A stretch of 64,000 nt of DNA from Lactobacillus pasteurii DSM 23907 = CRBIP 24.76 (GTDB taxonomy: Bacteria; Bacillota; Bacilli; Lactobacillales; Lactobacillaceae). Every line of letters begins with the position of its first letter. Position 1 is the stretch's first letter. A program made the translations under genes and the position numbers. This document shows, one piece after another, positions 18,184 through 27,662 of this stretch. The stretch lies in contig NZ_CAKD01000013.1 of NCBI RefSeq assembly GCF_000297025.1, forward strand, positions 1 to 64,000. Direction: 5' to 3'. The notes beneath the pieces are model-generated. The model was not told where the DNA came from, did not search any database, and saw only the letters and a list, made by a program, of their open reading frames with translations.

Positions 18184-19107
18184 ATGTTCATTTACATTGC
18201 AGGTTCAGGTGCTATGGGTTGCCGTTTTGGCTACCAACTATTTAAGGCAGGCAACAAGGTTGTTTTGCTCGACAAGTGGGAAGACCATATTCAAGCCATT
18301 AAGAAAAATGGTCTAACTATTACTGGCGACAAAGAAGATAATGTCAAAATTCCAATCATGCATCCCGAAGAAGCGACTGAACCAGCTGATTTGATTATTT
18401 TGTTCACTAAGGCCATGCAATTGCCAGCCATGCTCAAAGACATTGAACAAGTTATCGGCGAAAATACCAAGGTGCTTTGCCTATTAAATGGTTTAGGTCA
18501 CGAAGATGTCATCAAGCAATACATCCCTGAAAAAAATATTCTGATGGGTGTAACTGTTTGGACTGCTGGCTTGCAAGGTCCTGGCGTAGCAATTCTTAAG
18601 GCAACTGGTTCAGTCAACTTGCAATCAATCGATCCAAATGGCGAAAAAGAAGCCGAAAAGATCGTTGATGTCCTTAACCAAGCCGGCTTAAACGTAACCT
18701 ACGACAAGGATGTTGTACCTTCAATCTGGCGCAAAGCTTGCGTTAACGGCACAATGAACTCAACTTGTGCGCTTGAAGATTGCACAATCGGCGAATTCTT
18801 TGCCAGCGAAGATGCGCTCAAGGTTGTTCACACGATTATTCACGAATTCGTTGAAGTGGGCCAGGCAACTGGCGTTACGCTTGATGAAAAAGCAATCACC
18901 GACTATGTAATGCACACAGCAGAAGTAGCCGCTGAGCACTACCCTTCAATGCATCAAGATTTGGTGCAAAATCACCGCTTAACCGAAATTGATTACATCA
19001 ATGGTGCAGTAGCTAGAAAAGGTGATGAATTAGGCATCCCTACTCCTTACTGCCACATGATCACTGAACTAGTTCATGCCAAGGAGCACGTTTTAGGTAT
19101 TAGATAA
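18184..19107 (+). CDS. Ketopantoate reductase family protein (PanE/ApbA)
   Basis: A 307-residue NADPH-dependent 2-keto-acid reductase. The N-terminal Rossmann fold begins IAGSGAMGCRFGYQL (GxGxxG), with the catalytic lysine in WRKACVNGTMNSTCAL (about residues 182-197) and the substrate-binding region near HQDLVQNHRLTEIDYINGA. Family members make pantoate, but in lactic acid bacteria PanE also reduces branched-chain 2-keto acids to hydroxy acids. No other pantothenate genes are here and it is co-transcribed with an EIIC-like permease, so I favour a broader 2-hydroxyacid dehydrogenase role. Ribosome site AGGAGG lies just upstream. Confidence 0.85.
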   Translation: MFIYIAGSGAMGCRFGYQLFKAGNKVVLLDKWEDHIQAIKKNGLTITGDKEDNVKIPIMHPEEATEPADLIILFTKAMQLPAMLKDIEQVIGENTKVLCLLNGLGHEDVIKQYIPEKNILMGVTVWTAGLQGPGVAILKATGSVNLQSIDPNGEKEAEKIVDVLNQAGLNVTYDKDVVPSIWRKACVNGTMNSTCALEDCTIGEFFASEDALKVVHTIIHEFVEVGQATGVTLDEKAITDYVMHTAEVAAEHYPSMHQDLVQNHRLTEIDYINGAVARKGDELGIPTPYCHMITELVHAKEHVLGIR

Positions 19108-19136
19108 TTTTTATTGAAATTGTACAATCATACACC

Positions 19137-19176
19137 AAAAAGGAACAATCGGCTTTTTAGCCAATTGTTCCTTTTT
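19137..19176. terminator. Bidirectional terminator
   Basis: Arms AAAAAGGAACAAT / ATTGTTCCTTTTT around a GGCT..AGCC inner stem, between converging genes. Confidence 0.85.
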
Positions 19177-19194
19177 CTTATAGCTTTTATGCTA

Positions 19195-20382
19195 TTAATC
19201 TTTTAACCAGCGCTTGTCAGTTACTACTTCTTGATAGTTATCTGGATCAGTATCGCCTTCAGTGCTCAAAACAATGATTCTTGAGTTTTCATCGATGCCT
19301 AATTCCTTGCGCTTGTCTGCAAGTTCTGGATTAGACAAGACTTCATAAATATAAGCAAAACCAGCTGCACCAGATTCACCTGAAACTACCTTTGGATCGT
19401 CTGCTAATGGATGAGCCAAGACTGACATTCCTTGTGCATCTACATCTTCGCTTAAAGTACCATAAAACTTAGCGCTATCGCGCAAAATTGGCCAAGCAGC
19501 AATACTTGGAGTCTGACAGTTAAGTCCGGCCATCATTGTCTTAGTGTGACCTTCAAGATTATGACGCTCTCCATCGCCGATTTCGGCAGACAAGTAGAAG
19601 CAAGCAACTGTTTCTGGTTCAACCACTGTAATAACCGGTAACTCTTCTGGAGCCATTCTCTCCTCAAGACCTAAGACAATTCCAGCAGCTAGTGAACCAA
19701 CGCCAGCTTGCAAGAAAATATGAGTAGGCTTGTCTTCCATTTGGTACAAAAATTCATCAACAATCAAGCCATAACCCTTGATAATCCAACCAGGAATCTT
19801 TTCATAACCTTCCCAAGCAGTATCTTGAATCATGATGCCATTTGGATCAGCTTGACACATTTGTTCAACTTCTTTAACGGTATTGTCATAGTTTTTATCA
19901 GTAATTTCAACATCAGTATTTTGAATCTTGCGAATATGTTCAACTCTGATTTGCTTTGAGCCTTTTGGCATTCTGATTACTGCCTTAGTCCCTAACACGC
20001 TAGCTGACCAAGCAATTCCACGTCCATGGTTACCATCAGTAGCGGAGTAGAACGTTAACTTTTGGGCAACTTCCTTAACTTCTGGCTTCATTAAATCATC
20101 GTAGGTCAAATTATCAGTATCTAAGCCTGCTTTTTCGGCAATGCACATGCCCATTGCATATAAACCACCAGCACCTTTAAAAGAATTTATGCCAAAGCGA
20201 CTGCTTTCGTCCTTAACAGCTAATTCTTTTACGCCAAGCTTCTTAGCTAAATTTTTCATTTCCTTCAATTCAGTTGGCTTATAAAAGGGAACTGACTTGA
20301 AATAGCGCTCAACTTTATGATCATCGCTCAACTTAGGTGCTTTAAAAGCAAATGGTGATTTTAATTGTTTGATTGTTTTCAT
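19195..20382 (-). CDS. dpaL: Diaminopropionate ammonia-lyase
   Basis: A PLP enzyme of 395 residues that turns 2,3-diaminopropionate into pyruvate and two ammonia. The PLP lysine is in FGINSFKGAGG (K69), followed by SATDGNHGRG (113-122), which replaces the SGN loop of serine dehydratases and marks the DpaL subgroup. The QAGVGSLAAG phosphate-binding loop is at about 225. Length equals the E. coli enzyme. It converges with panE and stands upstream-adjacent to an FMN hydroxyacid dehydrogenase on the same strand, 120 bp apart. It would feed pyruvate from an unusual amino acid. Threonine/serine dehydratase is the less likely alternative. Confidence 0.88.
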   Translation of the reverse strand: MKTIKQLKSPFAFKAPKLSDDHKVERYFKSVPFYKPTELKEMKNLAKKLGVKELAVKDESSRFGINSFKGAGGLYAMGMCIAEKAGLDTDNLTYDDLMKPEVKEVAQKLTFYSATDGNHGRGIAWSASVLGTKAVIRMPKGSKQIRVEHIRKIQNTDVEITDKNYDNTVKEVEQMCQADPNGIMIQDTAWEGYEKIPGWIIKGYGLIVDEFLYQMEDKPTHIFLQAGVGSLAAGIVLGLEERMAPEELPVITVVEPETVACFYLSAEIGDGERHNLEGHTKTMMAGLNCQTPSIAAWPILRDSAKFYGTLSEDVDAQGMSVLAHPLADDPKVVSGESGAAGFAYIYEVLSNPELADKRKELGIDENSRIIVLSTEGDTDPDNYQEVVTDKRWLKD

Positions 20383-20500
20383 CGTAACTTCTCCTATAAA
20401 AAACGATTATATACAATACGTTAAGTTTAACACCAATTTATAACTAACTGAACCCTAAAAGTAAAAATAGCCACTTTTTAAAGCGGTTACTTTATTGCTA

Positions 20501-21508
20501 TCATTGAATATGTAATACTGATGAGTCGAATGATTTTGTATCTTTAACGTTAGTATACATCATCAACTCACTTAGCTCTTGGTTCATCTGCTCGATTTTT
20601 TCGATTACTGCATTTTCGCCACTATCTAACAGCTCTGACAAAATACCGCGACCAATCAAAACAGCATCAGCACCCATTGCAAGTGCCTTATAAGCGTCAT
20701 AGCCTGACATTAAGGAGCCATCAACAAAAATTTTGATTCCTGATCCGGCCAAAGCTTCGATAATCTCAGGCAAAACTTGCAATGGTGGAACACCAAATGG
20801 CAAACGGCCGTGGTGGTGTGAGACGACGATTGCGCTAACACCAGCTTTTTTAGCCTTGAGCGCATCAAAGACAGACAACACTCCTTTAGCGACAAAAGGA
20901 ATGTCGACGCTAGCAACATATTTTGCCAAATCTTCCTGAGTGATCGGACCAAGCTTAATCCCATCAACCACATCATAATTGCCATCCGTACCCGGAACAT
21001 GGTCAATATCAATACCGACTGCTACTGCACCGAGCTTTTGTGCAAATTGCAATTCATCAATAATCCGGTCATGATCAGCAAAAGGCTTGACGATTCTAAC
21101 GCTTGGACCAGCTTCACGAGTAATGCGCTCATAATCTTGATCGCTTTCCATTCCGATCCAGTTCAAGATATTGGCTCTCTTAGCAGCCATAGTTTTTTCA
21201 TGCATTGGACTGCGACCACTATCTTGATAAATCTTGTCAAGATGAGAAATAGCAGCCAAAGTCAATGGCGAGCTAAATTTATGGCCGAAGATTTCTGTTG
21301 TTAAATCTGGCTTAACTGCATCGATTACGCGCATTTCAACCAAAATATTGTCCAAATATGCCCGATTATGGACATTAGCATCCTCTGCTTGGCCACTAGT
21401 CACAGGAATCATCCCTTTAGGACCAGGCCAAGGACTTTTTGTTGCTTCGCTTTTATGTCCAGATGCAGCTGAACTTGCATCAGAAATAGCATCTAACTTT
21501 TCGTTCAT
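20501..21508 (-). CDS. FMN-dependent alpha-hydroxy-acid oxidase/dehydrogenase
   Basis: A TIM-barrel flavoenzyme of 335 residues that oxidises an L-2-hydroxy acid. Recognisable blocks are SSPLTLAAISHLD near the N-terminus, the GIDIDH strand (about 167), PFVAKGVLS, then VVSHHHGRLP, where the usual SNHGGRQ of lactate oxidases is SHHHGR with the catalytic His and Arg kept, and the FMN phosphate loop FVDGSLMSGYDAYKALAMGADAV. This variant active site is common in a Lactobacillus group of unknown substrate. It lies upstream of dpaL and near panE, so a link to 2-hydroxy/2-keto acid conversion is possible but unproven. Confidence 0.8.
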   Translation of the reverse strand: MNEKLDAISDASSAASGHKSEATKSPWPGPKGMIPVTSGQAEDANVHNRAYLDNILVEMRVIDAVKPDLTTEIFGHKFSSPLTLAAISHLDKIYQDSGRSPMHEKTMAAKRANILNWIGMESDQDYERITREAGPSVRIVKPFADHDRIIDELQFAQKLGAVAVGIDIDHVPGTDGNYDVVDGIKLGPITQEDLAKYVASVDIPFVAKGVLSVFDALKAKKAGVSAIVVSHHHGRLPFGVPPLQVLPEIIEALAGSGIKIFVDGSLMSGYDAYKALAMGADAVLIGRGILSELLDSGENAVIEKIEQMNQELSELMMYTNVKDTKSFDSSVLHIQ

Positions 21509-21563
21509 ATAATCACCTCATCCCTATTTTCGCATAATTATGCAAAAATAGATCCATTTTTGC

Positions 21564-23333
21564 TTATTCAAAGGCCATTTGGCTAGTGTAGAGTTTGTAA
21601 TAGAAGCCTTTTTGAGCCAAAAGTTCATGGTGGTTGCCTGTTTCAATAATATTGCCGTTTTGCAAAACAACGATCTTGTCTGAGTTTAGAATCGTCTTTA
21701 AGCGGTGAGCAATTACAAAGCTGGTTCTGCCCTTAATCACGTTATCCATCGCCTTTTGAATCTTTTCTTCGGTAACAGTATCAACGTTTGACGTTGCCTC
21801 ATCCAAAATTAAGAAGTCCGGATCAGTTAAAAGCGTTCTTGCAATTGAAATCAACTGTTTTTGGCCAGTTGAAAAGAGCGAATTTTCATCCGTTACCTTG
21901 GTATCGTACTTATCTGGCAAACTATCGATGAAATCATGAATATTGGCTTCTTTGGCAACAGCAATTACCTCGCCTAGACTAGCATTCGGTTTGCCATAGC
22001 GAATATTATCCAAAATAGTTCCCGTAAAGATAACAGATTCTTGCAAAACAATCCCTACATTGTTGCGAAGCGACTGCAAGGTTAAATTGCGAATGTTTTT
22101 TCCATCAAAAGTGATACTGCCGCTGTCGATGTCATAGAAGCGATTGAGCAAATTCATCACTGTCGTCTTGCCTGAGCCAGTTGGACCAACTAAGGCAACA
22201 GAATTGCCCTTATCAACGTCAATTGAAACGCCATGCAGGATTTCTTTGCCTTCTTTATATGAAAAGTGCACATCCTTCAAGGAAACGCCTTGTTCTAGCT
22301 TAGTCAATTCTTGACCATCTGCAACTTGGTCTTCCTCTTCTTGAGCTTCAACGCGAGCAAGTCTTTTTGCACCAGCAATAGCTAGTTGAATCATTGAGTA
22401 GATTGACGTTACTTGGGTCAATGGGAAGAAGTAATTTTGTGAATATTCGACAAACATTACGATCAATCCAAGTCCAACCGCCTTAGTTACTTCGCCGCTC
22501 ACAATCATGTAAGCGCCGTAGCCGATTACGATCGCAAGGTTAAGCAGCGACAATCCATTCATCAATGGGAACAAGATGCCTGAATAGAATTGCCCCTTGA
22601 ACATGGCATCTTTAACTTTTCCGTTATAGCCCTTAAATCCCGCAATTGAATCTTCCTGCAAGCCATTGGCGATAATGACTTTTTGACCATTGATCTGTTC
22701 GTTGATATAACCGTTTAAGTTAGAAATTTCATCCTGTTGCAAGTCAAGATACTTCTTGGCTTTTTTCATAATCCAAATGCTCAAAATTAAGACAAATGGC
22801 GTAGAAATAATAGTGGCAATGGCTAATTTGACGTTGATCATAAACATCATGATGACCGTGCCAATTAAGCCAATTGATTGAGCAATTATTTCAAAAACGG
22901 CATTGTTTAGCGCGTTATAAACATTATCAAGGTCAGAAGTGAACAAGGACAAAAGCTTACCATCTTGATGATTGTCGAAATAGCGAATGGTCATTCTTTG
23001 GAATTTGCCAAATAGATTCTTTCTCATATGGTTAGTTGCATGAGCATTGAATCTAGTAGTGATAATCCAAGAGATGAACATCGTAATAATCGATAAAGCG
23101 TAAAAGGCAATCATCTTGCCTAAAGCCGAATAAAAGTCAGCAATGTTGCCCTGGTTATGGAAGCCGCTTGAAACAAAGTGCGTCAAATCAGTCACGGCAT
23201 TTCCGAGATATTTTGGCGCAATAATATTGGCAACGTTAGAGATTAGCGACAGAAGCACTACCGTCAAAATCCCCTTCCAAAATGGCTTTAAGTAGCTGAC
23301 AAAGTATTGCCAAGGCGTTTTTTGTTTTTGCAT
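21564..23333 (-). CDS. Heterodimeric multidrug ABC exporter, half with canonical ATP site
   Basis: A 589-residue half-transporter: six membrane spans (about 1-310) and an ATPase domain (about 345-589). Walker A is GPTGSGKTT and Walker B LILDEATSNVD with the catalytic Glu kept, whereas the signature is altered to STGQKQ instead of LSGGQ. In heterodimers such as BmrCD, LmrCD and TM287/288 one site is catalytically dead, and this protein supplies Walker B to the good site. It overlaps its partner by one base (TAATG), and a MarR repressor gene starts the operon. Likely drug, peptide or lipid efflux. Confidence 0.9.
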   Translation of the reverse strand: MQKQKTPWQYFVSYLKPFWKGILTVVLLSLISNVANIIAPKYLGNAVTDLTHFVSSGFHNQGNIADFYSALGKMIAFYALSIITMFISWIITTRFNAHATNHMRKNLFGKFQRMTIRYFDNHQDGKLLSLFTSDLDNVYNALNNAVFEIIAQSIGLIGTVIMMFMINVKLAIATIISTPFVLILSIWIMKKAKKYLDLQQDEISNLNGYINEQINGQKVIIANGLQEDSIAGFKGYNGKVKDAMFKGQFYSGILFPLMNGLSLLNLAIVIGYGAYMIVSGEVTKAVGLGLIVMFVEYSQNYFFPLTQVTSIYSMIQLAIAGAKRLARVEAQEEEDQVADGQELTKLEQGVSLKDVHFSYKEGKEILHGVSIDVDKGNSVALVGPTGSGKTTVMNLLNRFYDIDSGSITFDGKNIRNLTLQSLRNNVGIVLQESVIFTGTILDNIRYGKPNASLGEVIAVAKEANIHDFIDSLPDKYDTKVTDENSLFSTGQKQLISIARTLLTDPDFLILDEATSNVDTVTEEKIQKAMDNVIKGRTSFVIAHRLKTILNSDKIVVLQNGNIIETGNHHELLAQKGFYYKLYTSQMAFE

Positions 23334-25060
23334 TACAGGTCACCTCTCTTTTCTTTGGCTTTTTGAGTTTGATAGATTTCTTGATAGATTGGGGAACTCT
23401 TAAGCAATTCTTTGTGTGTTCCTTGAGCGACCAATTTTCCTTGATCTAGTACCAAAATCTTGTCAGCATGCATGACTGAGACAAGTTTTTCGGCAATGAT
23501 CACCGTTGTAGTTCCAGTCAATTCTTTTTCAAGGGCTTGTTGGACCTTCTTTTCAGATTCGGCATCAAGTGCTGAAGTTGAATCATCCAAAATCAAAATC
23601 GGTGCCCCACTAATCAAGCCACGAGCAATCGACAAACGCTGCTTTTGACCACCTGATAGGTTGGCAGAGCGTTCTTCTACTTCATGATCGTAGTTATCGC
23701 TATAGCGCTGAATAAACTCCTGCGCTTGGGCCATTTGGGCTGCTCGCTCAATTTCATAGTTTGTTGCTTCGCTATTTCCCTGCTTCAAGTTGCTCTTGAT
23801 TGTTCCAGAAAAGAGGATCGCCTTTTGCAAAACAAAGGCCACAGTTTTGCGCAAAGCCTCTTCGGATACTTCTCTTAAGTCAGATCCGCCAATCTTAACC
23901 TTTCCGGCTGTAGGGTCATAAATGCGGGCAATCAATTGAGCTAAAGTTGATTTACCTGAACCAGTTGCCCCAATAATTCCGATCTGCTCGCCAGCATTAG
24001 CTTTAAACGAGATATGTTCCAAAGTTGGATCAGTATTTCCTTGGTAAGTAAAGGAAACATCATCAAATTCGATTGAACCAGCCAAGGCAGATTTTGGTAC
24101 TTTTTCATTGAAAACTACGTCTGGCTTAGTATCCAAAACTTCTTTAATTCTGCGTAAAGAAACATTACCTCTAGTGAAAGTCATCGAAACCATTCCAACA
24201 TTCAATGAGCAAAATAGCAAAGTCAAAATGTAGTTTAAGTATGGCGAGATAACTGCAACATCGGCCGGATGAGACTTGATACTAGTACCAATTAAGTAGG
24301 TTACTAAGGCAATGATCAAATAGCCCATCAATAAGAAGGCTGGCATAATCGTTGAGAACCAGTAACCAATTTGCAAGTTATATCCGTTCAAACGGTCAGA
24401 AGTCTGGTCGAATTTTTTGACTTCTTGATCCTCTTGATTGAAGGACTTAACTACTCTTACCCCTTGCAAAGTTTCCTTAGCTTGAGTAGAAATTTCGTCC
24501 ATTGTACCCTGGAATTTTTCAAAAACTATACCCATTTTCTTCAAGACCCAGCTCCCGATAAAAATGATCAGGCCGGTCATCAATAAGGTAGCCCACCAAT
24601 ATCGAGGAATAGTAATAATTGAGAAAATAATTGAACCTACAATCAAAATTGGCATTCTCAACAATTGTAAAAATAGGTTCATCAATAAGTTAGTCACCTG
24701 GTTCATGTCGTTGATCAATCTAGTTGTCAAAGAACCTGTTGAGAAATATTCGATATTAGCAAAAGAAAATGATTGAATCTTGCTATAAGTCGTCTCTCTT
24801 AGATCACTAGTAATGTTTTGGGCAAGCTTAGCTGAATAAAAAACGCTCAAGATACCACTAGCAATCGAAACAATTGCCAAGATAATCAACCACAAACCGT
24901 CATTGATTACTCCGGAAGTTTGATCCTTGATTAAAGCTTTTTGAATATTTTCCAAAACGCGTGGCTGGAAGAGACTAGCAAAGGCTGAAATAATTACAAA
25001 AACTGTTGTCAGTACTACATCCCGCCAATACTTCTTAAAATATGGCAATAATATCTTCAT
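23333..25060 (-). CDS. Heterodimeric multidrug ABC exporter, half with degenerate Walker B
   Basis: The partner half-transporter of 575 residues, with six spans then an ATPase domain. It has Walker A GATGSGKST and a perfect signature LSGGQKQR, but Walker B reads LILDDSTSALD, with Asp in place of the catalytic Glu. This reciprocal defect (good signature here, good Walker B in the partner) is the known arrangement of BmrCD/LmrCD-type heterodimers with one degenerate site. It follows the MarR gene by 9 bp and precedes its partner with a one-base overlap, so all three are one transcript. Confidence 0.9.
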   Translation of the reverse strand: MKILLPYFKKYWRDVVLTTVFVIISAFASLFQPRVLENIQKALIKDQTSGVINDGLWLIILAIVSIASGILSVFYSAKLAQNITSDLRETTYSKIQSFSFANIEYFSTGSLTTRLINDMNQVTNLLMNLFLQLLRMPILIVGSIIFSIITIPRYWWATLLMTGLIIFIGSWVLKKMGIVFEKFQGTMDEISTQAKETLQGVRVVKSFNQEDQEVKKFDQTSDRLNGYNLQIGYWFSTIMPAFLLMGYLIIALVTYLIGTSIKSHPADVAVISPYLNYILTLLFCSLNVGMVSMTFTRGNVSLRRIKEVLDTKPDVVFNEKVPKSALAGSIEFDDVSFTYQGNTDPTLEHISFKANAGEQIGIIGATGSGKSTLAQLIARIYDPTAGKVKIGGSDLREVSEEALRKTVAFVLQKAILFSGTIKSNLKQGNSEATNYEIERAAQMAQAQEFIQRYSDNYDHEVEERSANLSGGQKQRLSIARGLISGAPILILDDSTSALDAESEKKVQQALEKELTGTTTVIIAEKLVSVMHADKILVLDQGKLVAQGTHKELLKSSPIYQEIYQTQKAKEKRGDL

Positions 25061-25069
25061 TGAGTTCGC

Positions 25070-25501
25070 CTACCTTTCTTTTAATTCAGTCCAAAAGATT
25101 TCGTTCCATTCTCCAATTAGTTGATTGAGCAAAACGGCCTTGTCTTTTCCCATCTTTTGGGTAATCTTGTCTTCGATTTCAACCAAAGGCATGACCTTCT
25201 CCTTAGCAAAAGCCATCCCTTTAGACGTTAAACGGCACCATTTAATGCGGCTGTCGCTTTTATCGACAAACTGTTCAAGATAGCCATGTTCTAGCAAGCG
25301 GTGAATACCCTTGCTGATGCTTTGCTTAGGAAAGTTTGACCTTTTGACTATTTCAGTCAAAGTCATCTGATCATGCGTCAATAATTCGTAGAAAACAATG
25401 GTTTCATAGTCCTTAAAGCCATGTTTTTTGCTCCAATAGTGATATGCATGAGAGATGCTTATGGAGATAATATTCAATTCTTCAGCTAGTCTTTCTTGCA
25501 T
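25070..25501 (-). CDS. MarR-family transcriptional regulator
   Basis: A 143-residue winged-helix protein of the MarR type: recognition region LTEIVKRSNFPKQSISKGIHRLLEHGYLE (about 53-81) and the wing DKSDSRIKWCRLTSKG (about 85-100), with dimerisation helices at both ends. As first gene of the exporter operon it most likely represses it and releases when a drug binds. A near-perfect 17-bp inverted repeat lies directly upstream (25519-25563), which suits autoregulation. The ligand cannot be predicted. The start has no strong alternative. Confidence 0.88.
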   Translation of the reverse strand: MQERLAEELNIISISISHAYHYWSKKHGFKDYETIVFYELLTHDQMTLTEIVKRSNFPKQSISKGIHRLLEHGYLEQFVDKSDSRIKWCRLTSKGMAFAKEKVMPLVEIEDKITQKMGKDKAVLLNQLIGEWNEIFWTELKER

Positions 25502-25518
25502 TCAATTCGCCGCCTTTT

Positions 25519-25563
25519 GTCTCTATGTAGACTAATTTTTGTAATTTTAGTACACACAGAGAC
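25519..25563 (-). promoter_or_regulatory. Probable MarR operator
   Basis: Arms GTCTCTATGTAGACTAA (25519-25535) and TTAGTACACACAGAGAC (25547-25563) match in 14 of 17 positions around an 11-bp spacer, 18 bp upstream of the marR start codon. Confidence 0.65.
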
Positions 25564-25736
25564 CATTTGTCAATTATTATGCCCTGATAGTTAGGCTGGT
25601 TTTATTTATTTTACCAAAAATCCGTACATTTTTGATACACTACATTAAAATTATTCATATTTACTGTTGACGAATGAGTCATTTCTTGCTATAACAAAAT
25701 AGCACACATTATTAAGCAATATTTTGGAGGCATTTC

Positions 25737-26675
25737 ATGAAGTTTAAAAAACTTGTCGTCGGTGCAGTAGCATTGCTTGCTGCCACAGCGCTAGCAGCCT
25801 GCTCAAATGGCAGCAAAAGTAGTAGCAGCTCAAGCAAAAAGAGCTATGAACCTAAAGTGCTAAACGTACAATTTGTTCCAAGTACTCAAGCCAATACTAT
25901 CGAAGCAAAGGCTAAGCCGCTTGAAAGCATGCTTAAGAAGAAACTTGGCATCCCAGTTCACGTAACTGTTTCAACTGACTACAACGGTTTGGTTGAAGCT
26001 ATGGCATCAAAGAAAGTTGATGTTGGCTTTATGCCACCTGACGCTTATGTTTTAGCCCATAAGCGCGGAATCGCTGATGTATTGTTGCAAGCCGAACGCT
26101 ACGGCTACGACGAACCAAGTGGTAAGCTCAACAACAAGTTAATGCATGCCTACCGTGCCATGATCATCGTTAAGAAGGGCTCAAAGATCAAGTCTTGGAA
26201 AGACCTCAAGGGCAAGAAGATCGGTATTCAAGACCCAACTTCATCTTCTGGCTACGTCTTCCCTATCGTTGAACTTTACAAGAAGGGCTTAAACGTAGTT
26301 AAGGACGCTAACCTTGTCAACATCAAGGGTGCTGACCAAGCTGTTTTATCAGTTTACAACGGCGACGTTGATGCAGCATTTGTCTTTGCGGATGCTCGTA
26401 CCATTGCGGCTCACGATGAACCAAAGGTTATGAAGGATGTTGTTCCTATCTACTTCACTAAGTGGATTCCTAACGATACAATTTCTGTCAGAAGCGACTT
26501 GTCTAACAAGTGGCGCAAGAAGATTGCTTCAGCCTTCAAGGAAATTATCAAGACCAAGAAGGGTAACCAAATGATGGAAAGCATCTACAACCACTATGGT
26601 TATGTTGACGCTAAGGACTCTAACTTCAACACAATTCGTGAATATCAAAAGGTCTTAAAGAAGATCGATAAATAA
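25737..26675 (+). CDS. PhnD-like phosphonate/phosphite-binding lipoprotein
   Basis: A 312-residue extracellular lipoprotein with signal peptide and lipobox LAAC (about 18-21), a Ser-rich tether and a two-lobed binding domain of the phosphate/phosphite/phosphonate type (VGFMPPDAYVLAHKRG, then GKKIGIQDPTSSSGYVFP). Such proteins deliver ligand to a PhnCE transporter, but no ATPase or permease is near: it is a monocistronic orphan with its own terminator. Either a transporter elsewhere uses it, or it does something else. GGAGG sits 7 bp before the ATG. High use of Lys AAG and GGC/TTC codons suggests strong expression. Confidence 0.85.
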   Translation: MKFKKLVVGAVALLAATALAACSNGSKSSSSSSKKSYEPKVLNVQFVPSTQANTIEAKAKPLESMLKKKLGIPVHVTVSTDYNGLVEAMASKKVDVGFMPPDAYVLAHKRGIADVLLQAERYGYDEPSGKLNNKLMHAYRAMIIVKKGSKIKSWKDLKGKKIGIQDPTSSSGYVFPIVELYKKGLNVVKDANLVNIKGADQAVLSVYNGDVDAAFVFADARTIAAHDEPKVMKDVVPIYFTKWIPNDTISVRSDLSNKWRKKIASAFKEIIKTKKGNQMMESIYNHYGYVDAKDSNFNTIREYQKVLKKIDK

Positions 26676-26679
26676 TTTT

Positions 26680-26713
26680 AAAAGGATAGCTGAGATATCT
26701 CAGTTATCCTTTT
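26680..26713 (+). terminator. Rho-independent terminator
   Basis: A 15-bp stem (AAAAGGATAGCTGAG.. paired with CTCAGTTATCCTTTT) ending in TTTTAT. Confidence 0.85.
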
Positions 26714-26852
26714 ATTGTTCGGATTTTTCTTTATTGACAAAAATTATTTTATTTTCTCCACAAAATATAGATCTGAAAAGGCTTTCCTACTTTCATTTTT
26801 TGAATATTTTCGGTAAAATCTTTTTGTCAGTTTATTTTATGGAGGATTTTTT

Positions 26853-27560
26853 ATGTCAGGATTTCTAGGAGAATTCTTAGGTACTTTTGTACTTATCATC
26901 TTCGGTGTTGGTATCGGTGCCGGTTTCAACTTGAAGAAGACTTATTCAAACGGTTCTAGCTGGTTAGCTTTAACCTTCGGTTGGGGTATGGCTATTACCT
27001 TTGGTGTTTATGTTGCTGCTAGCTTCGGTGCTGAAGGACACTTAAACCCTGCTGTTACATTAGCATTTGCTACATTCGGCTACTTCCCATGGAGCGAAGT
27101 ATTGCCATACATCTGCGGACAATTCCTTGGTGCCTTCCTTGGTGCTACTATGGTAATTATTCACTACTACCAACACTTCAAGGAAAGCAAGAGCCCTGCA
27201 GAAGGTAATAGCGTTGGTATTTTTGCAACTGGTGCACCTATCTACAACGGACTTAACAACTTTATCAGCGAAATTATTGCTACTTTCATGTTAGTATTCG
27301 TTTTGCTTAACTTAGGTGACTTTGATAAAGGCTTGAAGCCATTCATCGTTGGTATGATGATCATGGTTATCGGTTTAGGTTTAGGTGGTGTTACTGGTTT
27401 TGCTATGAACCCTGCTCGTGATTGGGCTCCTAGACTTGCCTACACTATTTTGCCAGTTCCAAACAAGTCAGACGCTAACTGGTCATACGCTTGGATTCCA
27501 ATGTTTGGACCTATCGTTGGCGCATTCTTGGCAGCTGGCCTTCAAACTTTGCTTAAATAG
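26853..27560 (+). CDS. glpF: Glycerol facilitator / aquaglyceroporin
   Basis: A 235-residue MIP channel with six spans. Both pore motifs are present: HLNPAVTLAF (NPA 65-67) and AMNPARDWAPR (NPA 186-188). The Asp after NPAR (D190) marks glycerol-conducting rather than water-only members. It lets glycerol, and probably dihydroxyacetone or lactic acid as shown for some lactobacillar GlpF proteins, cross the membrane. It is monocistronic with a GGAGG ribosome site and a TTCG-loop terminator. No glycerol kinase or dehydratase is nearby. Confidence 0.93.
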   Translation: MSGFLGEFLGTFVLIIFGVGIGAGFNLKKTYSNGSSWLALTFGWGMAITFGVYVAASFGAEGHLNPAVTLAFATFGYFPWSEVLPYICGQFLGAFLGATMVIIHYYQHFKESKSPAEGNSVGIFATGAPIYNGLNNFISEIIATFMLVFVLLNLGDFDKGLKPFIVGMMIMVIGLGLGGVTGFAMNPARDWAPRLAYTILPVPNKSDANWSYAWIPMFGPIVGAFLAAGLQTLLK

Positions 27561-27584
27561 CAATTAATAAGATTGATTAATACG

Positions 27585-27609
27585 GAAACCACTTCGGTGG
27601 TTTCTTTTT
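27585..27609 (+). terminator. Rho-independent terminator of glpF
   Basis: GAAACCAC-TTCG-GTGGTTTC hairpin followed by T5. Confidence 0.9.
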
Positions 27610-27662
27610 ATTTTGCAATTGATTAAAAAACCTGATTAATTCCGTTCATTTGTTTTATGTTT

